Positions 31,892-44,494 of a stretch of DNA of 64,000 nt are shown here, in pieces; within the stretch, counting starts at the first letter, position 1, and the number at the start of each line of letters is the position of its first letter. The stretch lies in contig JBAIAC010000007.1 of NCBI GenBank assembly GCA_037349315.1, positions 22,090,001-22,154,000 of the forward strand, written 5' to 3'. The notes beneath the pieces were generated by a model. It made no database searches. It was not told the origin of the DNA and saw only the letters and a list, made by a program, of their open reading frames with translations. This DNA comes from Chelydra serpentina (taxonomy: Eukaryota > Chordata > Testudines > Chelydridae). The position numbers and the translations under genes were made by a program.

Positions 31892-32874
31892 AACACATTT
31901 TAACATGGTTTAAAACTCTACCATTAACTAAGCAAGTTGGTCTTTAGCACATACTAGCTGGCTGAGTTGAAGCCTAATGGGAAACCAGTTACCTAGGGAC
32001 AGATAGAGACAGAAAAAAGAAGGGACAGCATAAAAAAACGAAAAAAGGGCAAATCTATACGTTTTTGACACGTGAAGAACGTTTAGAGCTGATTTATTCC
32101 TGTAATTATGATGCTACAGAAAGCTCAGGACCATTTGATATCACCTTTTGCTAAAGCTCACCAAATTACAGTACTGAAAGTCAGGGATGGGTGACTAAGT
32201 TTTGATGTTCCAGACAGGACCCTTCACTATAAACATTATTAAGCTTTTGAGAGCGGGCCATATTGTCATTTGGATCCCAATTCTACAGCAACACATTGAA
32301 GTGTGTGCATGTGTGGTAGAGTAGGGGGGACTATCAAGGAACCAGTTCCAGTTCCCTGATTGTTGCTGTCAAGCCCCAGCAGAAGTTACAGCTGCAAAAG
32401 TACAGCTCCAATTTGTGCCTCGGGCATAAGGTCACTAATTCATCTTACAGCAGCAGAGGAACATCATGGTGGATCTCCATTCTGCTAAAATCTCTCCCAG
32501 CCTACTCTCATCCCACCCTCTTTCATAACTTCCCCCCTCAACAAAACACCCCTACTCTAGGGTGGGGGGGATGTCTGAGTGGCACAAAGAGGATGGTGCT
32601 AAGTGAAGAATCCAGCCCAGAGTATCCTTCTACCACCTTTCTTCCTTTCTCTGATTCCCAACTTGGCCTGGGCTCCCAAACCCTGTGACTCTCTGGTCAG
32701 CCCCACTTTCTTTCCCTCCATAATCTCCCAATTGGCTGGAAGGAGGAGGACTTGCCATGAGGGGAGAGAGAAAAATAATCATTGGATCACAAATAGCACA
32801 GGGAAAGAGGTAACATTACCATGACTAATGATTATTCCATTCTTTTGTTTTTAAAGGACTAGTTCCAAAGGAAA

Positions 32875-35800
32875 ATGAAGTCCATCCTCTGTTTGTGTGT
32901 GTTACTTGCTGGGCTTCATGCTGTTGTCCAGCCTCATCACGTACCTGACCACCACAATGACCAGGATGGTCAGACAAATATCAATCCTCCAGAGCAGCTT
33001 TGCCCAGTCGGAGGCAATGTCGTAACTGAAAAAAGGTCCTTTCTCCAAGTAGCTCCTAGCAATGCTGAGTTTGCATTTAGATTCTACAAGCAGATTAAAT
33101 CAGATGCAGCTGGCAAGAACATTTTCTTCTCTCCTCTGAGCATCTCCACTGCCTTTGCAATGCTGACATTAGGTGCCAAGTCAACCACTCTGAGTCAAAT
33201 TCTCCAAGGACTCTCCTTTAACCTGACAGAGATTGAGGAGAGGGAGATACATGAAGGTTTTCGTCATCTCATCCACATGTTAAACCGTCCTGACAGTGAG
33301 ATCCAGGTGAATATAGGAAATGCCCTTTTTATAGATGATCAACTGAAACTACTACAGAAGTTTTTAGAAGATGCCAAAACTCTGTATGAATCTGAAGCTT
33401 TTCTAAGTAACTTCCAGAATTCAGCCGAGGCTGAGAAACAGATCAATGATTACATAGAGAATAAAACCCATGGGAAAATTGCCAATTTGGTCAAGGATCT
33501 TGATCCGTTCACTGTAATGGTTCTTGTCAACTATATTTTCTTTAAAGGTAAGATGTTCTAAAGATGGGTACATGTTGCACATACAAGCTATGGAATTCTG
33601 ATAGTGGTCTAAGACAAATAAACTAACTGCTTATTAGGTCAATGTGATTACCCAACATGAGATTGATGCGGAAATTATAGTCATCTTAATTGGAAAATTT
33701 GGTTCTAATTAGGCACATAAATCAAGGGCACTAGAACCTTTGTGGGGGAGGGGGAAGTGGATTCCTGTGGCCCTTCTCCCCTAATCCTGCACTCCCTCAT
33801 GGCCCTAGTCCCCTCCTCACATAGCAGCCCCCAGGCCTCTGGCACTTGGTGCTGCTGGTCTCCTACCTCCAGTGGCTGCATGTAGGTCAACGGGAACCAG
33901 TCGCACGGCCCATCCTCCTTCTGCCCTACCCACCAGCTGCCGTCCGGCACATACAGCACCGTGATCAGCTCCCCTGATAAAATGCAGCCCTTACCGGCGC
34001 TGCTTTCCCGCTAACTATGCGCATGTTAAAAAGTGGGAGGCATGGCTCTCCCACTTCCAAGAGTGGGGTGGCCCATCTCCCTGCCTCCCCCCCAATTCTG
34101 GTGACCTAAATCCATATTTAGTCACCTGAACAAGATTATACCTATGTTATTAAGCATTCCAAGCACCTATTGAGTGGAAGTGAATGGGAAATAGAAGTGC
34201 TCATCACCCCTGTAATGCAGGTCAGTTTAATCATACTTCCTAAATATGGAGATTAAAAAGGAAAGAGAAATCCAGAATTCTATGGATTACGTTAGGAGTA
34301 GAAACATTTTTTCTTTGATGTTTTGTTGCTCCTGGGATGTTCCCAGAATGGACAATGATTGATCTTTGCACATTTATTTGCCCGATACTCATTTAAGTAA
34401 TATAACTGAAGGCAATATAGTCTACCAATGGTATCCAGGAGCCATGAAAGGGTGTATTTAAGACCTGGAAAATTTCTTGCCAAAATGGACAGCTATTTAA
34501 CGGAGGAGAAGGTGGTCATGTGGCACTCTGGTAAGGCAGTGTGTAAGAAAGGCAATAGGCACTGATCCTGTGCCATAGAAGTCAATGGGTGCCATACCAC
34601 TGACTAGAGCAGTGCAGCATCGGGCTTATAATGCATAGGAGCAGGCTGGAACTAGCAGAGTTGTGGGGTAGGTCCTACCATAACATTTTAAACTTTGCTT
34701 AATTTCAGTCAACTCTTTATAAAAACAAGGTCCATTTCAGCAGCTTGGAAAGCATGTGTTTTCCCATCCATGCATTTGTTCCTAGGGAGCTGCATCATCT
34801 GTGCTAACATTTTACAAGAAAGAGAGAAGGAAAATAAATTAAATATAAAGAAAATTTCAATTCAGCTCCCTCTGACAGACCCATGTCTTGAGACTTATAC
34901 TGCCAGGAGTGAGTAGAAGAAATATAGGTTACATGAAAAAGAAGTTGGATGTATTAATCTGGAGCTCTATCAGATTGAGGGGTCTCAGTTTAACAGCACA
35001 GAAAGTTATAATACTTGGTCACTATTCTTTTCTCAAAGCTACAGATTTAAAGAAAGCCACAGTATCAGTTCATTTCACTTGTTTGGCTTTCATCAGGACT
35101 ACTGTTAATCAGTATAAAATCTCAATCCAACAGAAATACTGCATGCTATTGAAATTGCCTGACTAACCGGCTGCAGGGCAAATGTCCCATTTTTCAAACA
35201 AGCTTAGAAATTTCTCTTTCCCAGTATATTCAATGGCATGCTTTCTTTTTGTCATCAGCTCATTGGAAAAATCCTTTCAATAGTTTGTTCACCATGGAAG
35301 ATGACTTTTTTGTGGATGCAAAAACATCTGTCAAAGTTAATATGATGAGCAGTAACAAAAGGTATAACACACACCATGATGAGCTGCTGTCTTGCTGGGT
35401 GGTTGAAATCCCATACAAAGGAAATGCTGCTGCGATATTTATTCTGCCCGATGAAGGGAAAATGGAGCAGGTGGAGGATGCTCTGTTGAAAGAAACTGTG
35501 TCTAAATGGACAAAATCACTTCAACAAAGGTAACCATTTAACTGCTACTACGCCTATGTATGTTTGCTGTAAAATAGGCTAGAATTGGAAATGAAAACAA
35601 AACATTACATTCAGGGCTAGGCTGTGCCTGTAGGTACAGTCCTGAGTACTGGGCAACGCATTGCATGCTGCCCTAAGAGAGAGCACTGGAAGAATTAGTG
35701 TCTCAGACACACACCTCTGAAGCATAATGCCTCCCAGAATGCCCCTCTAGCTTCAGCTCTTTTGGCTAGAGAGCTGGCTGGAACATTGGGGTGCAAAGCC

Positions 35801-38800
35801 ATTCCTCTGCCCTTTCAGCACCCCTCTGAGATGGAATGAGACCCGTGTTCACACCCTACACACAATTGTAATAATCTTTGTACAAAACATGCCTTGTGAA
35901 GTATCATTTGAAAATTAATGACTTCCTGTAAGTTAAATCTAGGTAGCAAAATTCTATGTAAAGTTATGAATTCCCCCTGAATGATGTTGGTAGCCTATGT
36001 TCAAACCCACATAGCCCCTGTTAGGTGGGAGTGGTTAAAGGAAATAAAGGAATGTGGGTTTACCTCAATTTACATAAAGCTAGTACATAAGGTCCTTGAG
36101 ACAGCAAGAGGAAGATAAGGCAAACCTGCATTTCAGCACCCAGGGGAGAAGAAAGAGCATGGGGCCACCTTCACCCCACCAGACTCCTATGGCTTTCCTT
36201 ACTGTTTAAATAAACTTTGCTGTGAGGGGTAAGTCTTAGAAGAATCCACTTCAAAGAGAGACTGGACTATAAAAGTGAGGGGCAAAAACTAGGGATTCGT
36301 TCTCTCTTCCTTTTCATCTGTCACTCTTTCACCTAAGAAGACAAAAGAAACCAGCATTTCGGACTTTGGGGGCAGATCCTGACTGAAGTATTTGTTTAGC
36401 GATGTTGCTGGGAAAATATGGCAAGAATTTTACGTTGAACCAAGTTTAGTTTGTTAAGTTTAGTTACTAGAAAGCATTTTCTCTTTATTTCTCTTGTAAC
36501 CATTTCTGACCTTAATGCCGTATTCTTGTACTCACTTAAAATCTCTCTTTGTAGTTACATAAAGTGTTTTCATTCTTTAAATCGAAACTAATCCAGTGTT
36601 GCATCAAACTGAATTGTTTGGGTAACTCCATTTAGAGTAGCAAACTGTTGGTGATTGTTCCCCTACAGCAGCAACAGACCTAACATATCTGAACTGTCCT
36701 GGAGTGGGGTGGGCAGTGCAGAACACACATTTCTAGTGGAAAATTGAGGACTAGGAGTGTGTGAGGGTCACTCTGCAAGTAGTAAGCAAGACTGCTGGAA
36801 TCTGTAGTGGCTGGTGTGCTGCTGAGGCACCCAAGCTGGCAGGGCAGTTGGTAACAGAACCCCTCACTGGTCTGAATTGCACCCCAGAACGCGATACTCT
36901 CCCAGGCCAATTGCTTCAGGGAGCCAGGGGGAAGAATCCCCAATGTAGCCCATGCAATCCCCTACGAACTCTGGTGGGAATACCCCTGCTATGCCACACA
37001 AGGTGGGGATATCCCTACTTCTCCTGCATTCACCTGTGTTAGAGGTAGGGACAATTCAGCCCTAAATAAAATAATGCACTTTACTAGTCTCTATATTGGA
37101 TGAAATAATCCAAACAATAGTTTTCTAAAACCAGCACAGTGGCCACATGTAAGTAAACAAAAATAAAACTAATGGAATTGTAATTTTGCTGTCCATTTCA
37201 TCCCCCACCTGTAAAGTGGGACAATGATATTTACTTCCCAGACTGGGGCATTGTGAGGCAAATTCATTGGTAGCTGAGATCTTTGTGTGGTATACATTAC
37301 CCAGCTGCAAAGGTTTAAGAATCCAGTGATTTGATAATATTTTACCAGAGTTTTGTATTTCTTTTTGAACAGAGAAATCTACCTGTACATTCCAGCATTC
37401 TCTGTATCTGGTACCTATGATGTCAAAGAGCTGTTTGAGAAAATGGGTGTGGTCGATGTGTTCACTGACAAAGCCGATCTGTCTGGAATCATTGGGCAAG
37501 CTGGACTGAAGGTGTCAAAAGTAAGTTTGTAAAATACAGATGGTGCTAAATGGATTTGTCTGTTGTTTTTTTTAAATGACCCATTCCTGCTTCCATTCAG
37601 ACCAAGGGCAAGAGGCTCAGCCAGCAATTCCAGGCAAGACAGAGCTGCAACATAAGGAGAACAGCCCCACAGATTAGCACCCAGTCTTTCCTACAATTAA
37701 GCATTAATTTGCTTACTATAAAATACAGAGGCTCTGCGAGCTCCCTTGAACTTCTGGAATGTTCTGTAGAAGTCAGAACCATTACGGAGGGAAAAGGACA
37801 AAAGTACAGGGAAAATGCAATTTTAATAATTGCTAACATAAAATAATTAATATGTAAAATGGTATAGCAAGAGTTTGCAAATATGGGGTCTTATTCTATG
37901 ATAGGCATTTATATGACCCCCTCATTACTGTAGTAGCTAAGTGTCTCATAATGTCTAACATATTTATCCTCACAACACCCTTGTGAAGCAGGGATTTATA
38001 CCCATTTTATGAGAAATGAATCCCAGAGAGGCTGAGTGATTGCTCCAGGGCACACAGGAGGTCTGTGACACCATCCTTCCCAATACTCTTACACTTTCTG
38101 AGTAGTGCCTTATACCATGAGTAGGCAGATTGACCAGACTGTGGTTCCACAGAGTGAATATCAGAATCTCACCATACAACAGTAGAAGGAAATAAGAGAG
38201 TCATGGTCAGTGAGGTAATATCTTTCATTGAATCAACTTCTGCTGGTGGAGGGGGCAAGCTTTCAAGCTTCACACAGCTCTTCCTCAGGTCTAGAGAAGG
38301 TAACCAGAATGTCACAGCTATATACAAGGTGAGACAGATTGTTAAGCATAAGAGGTTCACACATATTATAGAAAACCACTTAAAATGATGGGTTAGCAAG
38401 CAGCTGGGTGTGTTAGAATTTGTTGTAATGAGCCAGGTATACCACATGTTGTGATGGACGTGTGTAGGATCCATGGACCTTGAAATGATAAAAGACCAAA
38501 ACAACTTATCACCTGAGGGCAAACACTTTTCACAAAGTGATCTCTCCATATCTGTCCCACCTTGTATTTAGCTGTGACAGTCTGGTTACCTTCTCTGGAC
38601 CTGAAAATGAGCTGTGTGAAGCTTTAAAGCTTGCCCCTTCCATGAGCAGAAGTTGGTTCAATAAATGCTATTGCCTCACCTGCCTGGTCTTTCTCATATC
38701 CTGGGACGAACACAGTTACAACAAAACAGTAATGTAAGGAAATAGTAATTTGAGTTCCACTAAGGACAACACAGTGAGAGTTAATCCTTAACGTAGCTCC

Positions 38801-39561
38801 AAAGAATAAAAGAAATAGGTTCAATTTCCACTGCGAAATACCAATTCTCTGTACCCAAGAGAGAAATGTATTAGCCAAAGGCGCTCCAGAGGGGTCAGAT
38901 ACCTAGTTTCTTTCCCTCCTATGTTGCTTGTCACCATTCATCTTGAATTGTTTTCTATTTCTGCACCAAACTAACTCAAATGCATAAATATGGTGGAGAT
39001 TTTTTTATTTGTGATGATGAGACAATTCTTCTGTATTGTTAATCAATGAATTAAGGGAGTCCTCCTCTTTCCGGCAAACAAGGGATTTGATACATGCAAT
39101 TTAATCTATTAATATAGTTGTACCTGATGCTTGCAGATATTCATAGGCAAACCTCCTATCAAAATCAGAGATAGCTTTGCCTGGGTTGGGAATGTAGGGT
39201 TGGGTTATGTTTTGTGTTGTCAATCCTGTACTCATTTTGTTCTTTCTTTAAAAGTTTATTTTCTTAACAGCTGTGGTTTAAATATGAGCAAGTTCATCTC
39301 CAGCTCTTGCTCCCTGTTTTATGCTCACAATGTGATCTTTACTTTGTTTCCTTGTAGGCTCTTCACAAGGCCGTGGTGGATGTTCATGAGAATGGTACTG
39401 AGGCTGCAGCAGTCACTATCGTGGAAATCATATTCATGTCTGCTCCCTTCCCTGATTCTCCTACCATTAAGTTCAACCGGCCTTTCCTGATGATGATTGT
39501 TGATAAATTCACCCACAGCATCCTCTTCATGGGGAAAATCGTAAATCCTACTGAAAAATAA
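32875..39561 (+). CDS. SERPINA1-like: Serpin gene C: alpha-1-antitrypsin-like, predicted P1 Met
   Basis: Predicted 431 aa. Coding exons: 32875-33547, 35259-35529, 37373-37520, 39358-39561, all GT-AG; exon 2 starts at about 32857. Signal peptide [20 protein letters not shown], then a His/Asp-rich stretch ([12 protein letters not shown]). Serpin landmarks: [31 protein letters not shown], hinge GTEAAAVT (377-384), P1-P1' Met391-Ser392 as in human A1[21 protein letters not shown]1 Met suggests an elastase-type target and sensitivity to oxidation. The P' side of the loop is four residues longer than in B or human. The GNAT sequon is lost (GNAA), but ENKT adds one. It is a near-twin of gene D over most of exon 2, exon 3 and intron 2, differing mainly in the N-terminus and loop. 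Confidence 0.92.
35834..36680. repeat. Probable LTR remnant in intron 3 of gene C, shared with D
   Basis: The stretch from TGAGATGGAATGAGACCC onward is also in gene D intron 3 (from 49917, where it starts TGTGATGGAATGAG). It ends near CCCCTACA in C, suggesting LTR-like TG...CA ends. No coding region is seen, and no clean target duplication was found, so the class is a guess. Confidence 0.35.
38205..38705. mobile_element. Penelope-like element remnant, intron 4 of gene C
   Basis: The ends are inverted copies of one another (AGGTAATATCTTTCATTGAA ... near-reverse complement ending at AGGTGAGGCAATAGCATTTA read on the minus strand). The centre has the ACCACATGTTGTGATGGACG segment of a vertebrate Penelope-like element. 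A fuller relative at the matching place in gene D (52350-53075) still encodes part of the endonuclease. This copy has lost it. Confidence 0.6.
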
Positions 39562-39697
39562 TTGTACGGTCACTGTACATGTCCCAGTGCTTCAAAGGAG
39601 TTATGTTTAAATTCCCAGGAGTATGTCCACTTAGCACAGACCACTTAGCACAGACCAGTGATTGTAAGTAAACTGCAATTGGCATAAACTCAAAACA

Positions 39698-39703
39698 AAT
39701 AAA
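39698..39703 (+). terminator. Polyadenylation signal of gene C
   Basis: AATAAA 137 bases after the stop codon, followed by ACATAATGTGGTAACTCCTT as in gene D. Confidence 0.8.
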
Positions 39704-40031
39704 ACATAATGTGGTAACTCCTTGCTTACAAACAAACCGCTTGGTATTTCTGTGAATTGGGCATGTATTAGAAAACGTCTCAGGTAAATGTGAGAGAAAT
39801 CTCTTGTCATATTTTCTAACTGACAAAAGGGACACTGAGGTGGGGTCAGGGAAGGTCACAGGGAGCTATTGTGTAAGGGTAGGGAGGTTGGTGGAGATGG
39901 CAGAGGTAAAAAAAGTTACTTGATCCCCTTTGCTGTCCTCCTCCCCCTTTCAGAATGAAAAACTGGGGCATTTCACAGCTAAAGGATGGGATGGAAAAAG
40001 ACTGAATTTCTCTCTCTGTGTATGATCCCTT

Positions 40032-41432
40032 TGTGATGGGTTCGGGCACAGAGACCCCCTTGGGACTGTCACCTTATGTGCTGAAACTACCTCTGAGCCC
40101 ATTTTCTCTGGGCCTTCAGAACCCTGCCTTGATGAGACAGACATGCCAGTCTGCTCCAACACAGACCCAGGGTCTGAACCACACCCCAAAGCTGCAGACT
40201 TAACTGAAAACGGCTTAGCAAGTGCTCCTGTCTCTAGCACCCAGACACCCAGCTCCCAATGGGATCCACACCCCAAATAAATATGTTTTACTCTGTATAA
40301 AGCTTATACACAGTAAACTCACAAATTGTCTTCCCTCTATAACACTGATAGAGAGATATGCACAGCTGTTTGCTACCCCAGGTATTAATTACGTATTCTG
40401 GGTTAATTAATAATCAAAAGTGATTTTATTAAGTATAAAAAGTAGGATTTAAGTGGTTTTAAGTAATAACAGACAGAACAAAAGTAAGCTACCAAGCAAA
40501 ATAAAACAAAACACGCAAGTCTAAGCCTAATACAGTAGGAAACTGAATACAGGGAAATCTCACCTTCAGAGATGTCCCAATAAGATTCTTTCACAGACTA
40601 GACTCCTTCCTAGTCTGGGCCCAATCCTTTTCAGACCAACGTTGTGTTTTATGGCATGGGTACAGCAATCACTCACACCCCTGTAGTTACAGTCCTATGT
40701 TCTAGTTTCTTTCAAGCATCTCTTTGGAGTGGAGAGGCCATCTCTTGAGCCAGCTGAAGACAAAATGGAGAGGTTTCCAGGGCCTTTTATATTCTCTCTC
40801 TTGTGGGCAGAAACCCCATTGTTATCCTGTGCAAAGTCACAGAAACAAGATGGAGCATGCATCTGAAGAATTGGGTATTCACCCACGAAAGCTTATGCTC
40901 CAATACGTCTGTTAGTCTATAAGGTGCCACAGAACTCTTTGTTGCTTCTACAGATCCAGACTAACACGGTTACCCCTCTGATACCAGAAACAAGATGGAG
41001 TTTGTAGCCACCTGGGCAAGTCACATGTCCATGGATGATTCAGCTTTTTGGAGACCAACGCCATTGTTTACATGTTAGTTTCAATGTTCCTAGGGCAGCT
41101 CAGATGTGAACTGGCATCTACGAAAGTCCATTGTCAGTTAAATGTTTCTTGATTGGGCACTTACTGAGAATAGTCCTTTCTCAAGAAGCTGACCAAATGC
41201 TTCTCTGAGGCTACTTAGAATCAAACACATTGAGATACAAGTACATAGCCAATATTCATAACTTCAAATACAAAAATGATACACACATACAAACAGCATA
41301 ATCATAACCAGCAAATTACAACCTTTCTATAGACACTTTACTCAACCTCCTTTGTACAAGATTTGGTGAAACCAGAGGACCTTGGTTGCACCAATGATCT
41401 ATACGTTCACAGTTCATGTCAATAATGTCACA
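40032..41432 (-). mobile_element. Solo LTR (1.4 kb) with an exact 5-bp target duplication, 3' of gene C
   Basis: Ends TGTGATGGG...AATGTCACA. The exact 5-bp direct repeat CCCTT flanks it (40027-40031 and 41433-41437). The matching, uninterrupted site is present downstream of gene D (about 55280-55325), so insertion followed the C/D duplication. A ~135-bp Penelope-derived fragment (about 40852-40985) is nested within, bordered by a 16-bp direct repeat CAGAAACAAGATGGAG. No open reading frames of a provirus are present. Confidence 0.75.
40852..40985 (-). mobile_element. Penelope-type terminal fragment nested in the LTR
   Basis: The segment CACCCACGAAAGCTTATGCTCC ... GTGCCACAGAACTC is the same family as the element ends at 53085 and 53740. 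It is framed by 16-bp direct repeats, which points to a target-primed retrotransposition event. No coding sequence. Confidence 0.6.
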
Positions 41433-41615
41433 CCCTTCATGGCTCTCTCCTAGTCCCAAACTCTACCTCCAATCCAGCCTTCCCCCCCATCACCTCCCCC
41501 TACATCGTGCCCATCTTCCCCAGCAATTCACAAACTGATTCCATTCCCCCTTACACTCAACCTTGCCAGCCTAAACCATCCCACTCATTTTACCACCCAA
41601 ACTTGTCTCCTAAGC
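41433..41615. other. Spacer shared with the region 3' of gene D
   Basis: C/T-rich, non-coding; it matches about 55306-55430 downstream of gene D (CTCTCTCCTAGTCCCAAACT...). Part of the C/D duplication block. Confidence 0.55.
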
Positions 41616-41972
41616 CAGTGGTTGTCAATCAGGGAATACATCAACTCATCTAGATACTTGCCTAGTTTTACAAAAGGCTACATAAAAAGCACTAGCGAAG
41701 TCAGTACAAACTAAAATTGCATACGACTTGTTTATACTGCTCTATATATTCTACACTGAAACACAAATACAATATTTATATTCCAATCGATTTATAGTTA
41801 TATGGGAAAAATGAGACAGTAAGCAGTTTTTCAGTAATAGTGTGCTGCAACATTTTTGTATTTTTATGTCTGATTTTGTAAGCAAGCAGTTTTTAAGGTG
41901 AAACTTGGGGTACACAAGACAAATCAGACTTCTGAAAGTGGTACTGTAGTCTGGAAAGGTTGAGAACCACTG
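41616..41972. mobile_element. hAT-type MITE with an exact 8-bp target duplication
   Basis: A 357-bp A/T-rich element, ends CAGTGGTTGTCAATC / GGTTGAGAACCACTG, flanked by the exact 8-bp repeat TCCTAAGC (41608-41615 and 41973-41980). Non-coding. Confidence 0.85.
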
Positions 41973-42089
41973 TCCTAAGCCATGCCTGTAAATTCAGAAG
42001 CTCTGCCCTTGCAGCAGAAACACAAATAATGGAAGATTTGCAAGTCCACTACATACTAATAATGCTTCACTTTCTAAAATAGGCCAGAG

Positions 42090-43890
42090 ACCTCTCCCAA
42101 AATAATTCCTAGAACAGATCTTTCAGAAAAGCATCCAATCTTGATTTTAAAATTGCCAGTGATGGAGAATCCACTACAACCTCTTGGTAAATTGTTCCAA
42201 TTGTTAATTACTCACACTGTTAAAAATGTATGCCTTATTTCCAGTCAAGCTTCAAGTTCCAGCCATTGTATTGTGTCATACTTTTCTTTGCTAGAGTAAA
42301 GAGCCCATTATCAAATACAAGTACCAACAAGGGGAACAAATAAATTATGATGAAATCACTCTTTAACCTTCTCTTTGTTAAGCTAAATACATTGAAGTTT
42401 TTGTGTCTCTCACTATAAAGTATGTTATCTAATCCTTTCTAATACTCTAATTCAATATCCTTCTTGAATTATGGACACCACAACTGGATACAGAATTCCA
42501 GCAGCGGTCACACCAGTGCCAAATACAAAGATAAACTTACCTCTCTAGTCCTACTTGAGATTCCCCTTTCTATGTATCCCAGGATGACATTAACCCATTC
42601 GGTCACAGTGTCACGCTGGGAGCTCATATTCAGTTGATTATCCATCATGACCCCCAGATCCTTTTCAGTGTCATGGCTTCCCAGGAATGAGTTCTCTATC
42701 CTGTAAGTATGGCCTACACCTTTTGTTCCTATATGTATACATTTACATTCAGCAGTATTAAAATGCATATTATTTGCTTGCAACCATCTTACCTAGTGAT
42801 CAAGATTACTTTCTATCTTTTCATTATTCACCATTCCCCCCATTTTTGTGTCATCTGCAAACTTTATCAATGATGATTTTATGTTTTCTTTCAGGTCATA
42901 AATAAAAATTTTAAATAGCATAGGTCCAACAACCTATTGCTGTGGCACCTCACAAGGAACACACCTGGTCTATGATGAATCCCCATTTACAATTACATTT
43001 TGAGACTTATCCGTTAGCCAGTTTATAATTCACATAATATACACTATGTTAATTAAAAATTGTTCTAGCTTTTTAATCAAAATGTCATGTAGTACTAAGT
43101 GAAACACCTTATAGGAGTCTAAGTATATTACATCAACACTATTACCTTTATTCACCAAACTTGTAATCTCATCCAAAAAAAGTTACATTAGTTTGACAGG
43201 ATCTATGTTAATTGGCATTAATTATATTACCTTCCTTTAATTCTTTATTAATCAAGCCTTGTAGCAGCCTTTCCATTGTCCTGCCCGGGAATTATGTCAA
43301 ATTGAAAGGCCTATTATTAACCAGGTGACCCCTTTTCAGCTTTTTAAATATTGGCACAACATGAGTTTTGTACTAGTATTCTGGAACTTCCTCAGTGTTC
43401 CAGGACTTCTTGAAAATCAACATTTATGGTCCAGTGATCTCCTCAGCCAGCCCTTTTAAAATTCTTGGATGTCAGGTACTGGACCTACTGATTTAAAATT
43501 TTCAAAATTTAGTGGTTGCTGTTTAACATCCTCCTAAAATACTAGTGAAGTGGAAAGAGTGTTATCATCATCATTTGATGTGACTACATTATCTGCTTTC
43601 CCCCAAATAATAGAACAGAAATATTTATTCAACACTGCTGCTTTTTCTGCATTACGATTGATAAATTCTACAGTTTCCATCTCCAAATGAATCAATTTCA
43701 TTGCCAAGCTTCTTTTTGTTCCTAATATACTTAATAAACACTTTCTGATTGTCCTTAACTCTGCTGGCCATACATTTCTCCTTCTGACCTTCTGCTTCTC
43801 TTATACATTTTGTACCATTCTTAGGTTCTGATTTACATTCATTATCAGCTTCCCCTTATCCATGGTTAATTTGATTTTCCTTCCTTCATC
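42090..43890 (-). mobile_element. CR1 LINE, minus strand, upstream of gene D
   Basis: The minus strand encodes HFNTAECKCIHIGTKGVGHT and GSHDTEKDLGVMMDNQLNMS (42783-42508), the CR1 C-terminal region; 42900-43700 continues through the palm in broken frames. It resembles the CR1 at 28590-30800 but is truncated differently at the 3' end, so they may be separate insertions. Confidence 0.75.
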
Positions 43891-43910
43891 AGAAACCAGC
43901 TTCCATAGAA

Positions 43911-44161
43911 CAGGGGTCTGCAACCTTTGGCATGCGGCCCATCAGGGTAATCTGCTGGTGGGCTGTGAGACATTTTGTTTACGTTGACTGTTCACAGACA
44001 TGGCCCCCCGCAGCTCCCATTGGCCAGAAACGGCGAACTGCGGCCACTGGGACCTGCTGGGGGCGGGGCTGTGCCTGTGGATATTCAACGTAAACAAAAT
44101 GTCTCATGGCCCGCCAGGAGATTACCCTAATGGGCCGCGTGCCGAAAGTTGCCGAGCCCTG
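43911..44161. mobile_element. hAT-type MITE upstream of gene D
   Basis: A 251-bp element with inverted arms of about 80 bp (CAGGGGTCTGCAACCTTTGG ... CGAAAGTTGCCGAGCCCTG), flanked by CCATAGAA / CCATAGAT (7 of 8). A partial relative lies at 62418-62577. Confidence 0.8.
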
Positions 44162-44494
44162 CCATAGATTATGGGAATTAAAATTTCCATTTGACAAAGA
44201 AGCCACATGAACTCAAAAATCTCTACAAGATTTAATGTAAGTCTTCATTAGATTTCAAATTTTAAACATACACCTGGTGTCCCTGGCTTTGTGCCCTCTC
44301 TCCTCGAGGGAAAGTTGGAAGACACAATCACCCTACAATCACAGTCAACATTTCCAACCCTGCAAATTCATATTAATTAAGAAAAAAGGCTTTAAATTTA
44401 TTTAGTTAGTTTATATTCCTGTTGACTCCACATGACATTTCCTTTGTTAATACTATAGAAGATTTTAATAAGTGGACACCATGTGATTGTTTTG

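Noticed and set aside
34695..35166. Short plus-strand frames conserved between C and D (also 48784-49255)
   Set aside because: They are in intron 2 and are conserved only because that intron is nearly identical in the two copies; not in A or B.
28590..43890. The two minus-strand CR1 copies before C and D as one shared insertion
   Set aside because: They lie in similar places but have different 3' truncation points and different distances to the promoter, so common origin by duplication is not shown.
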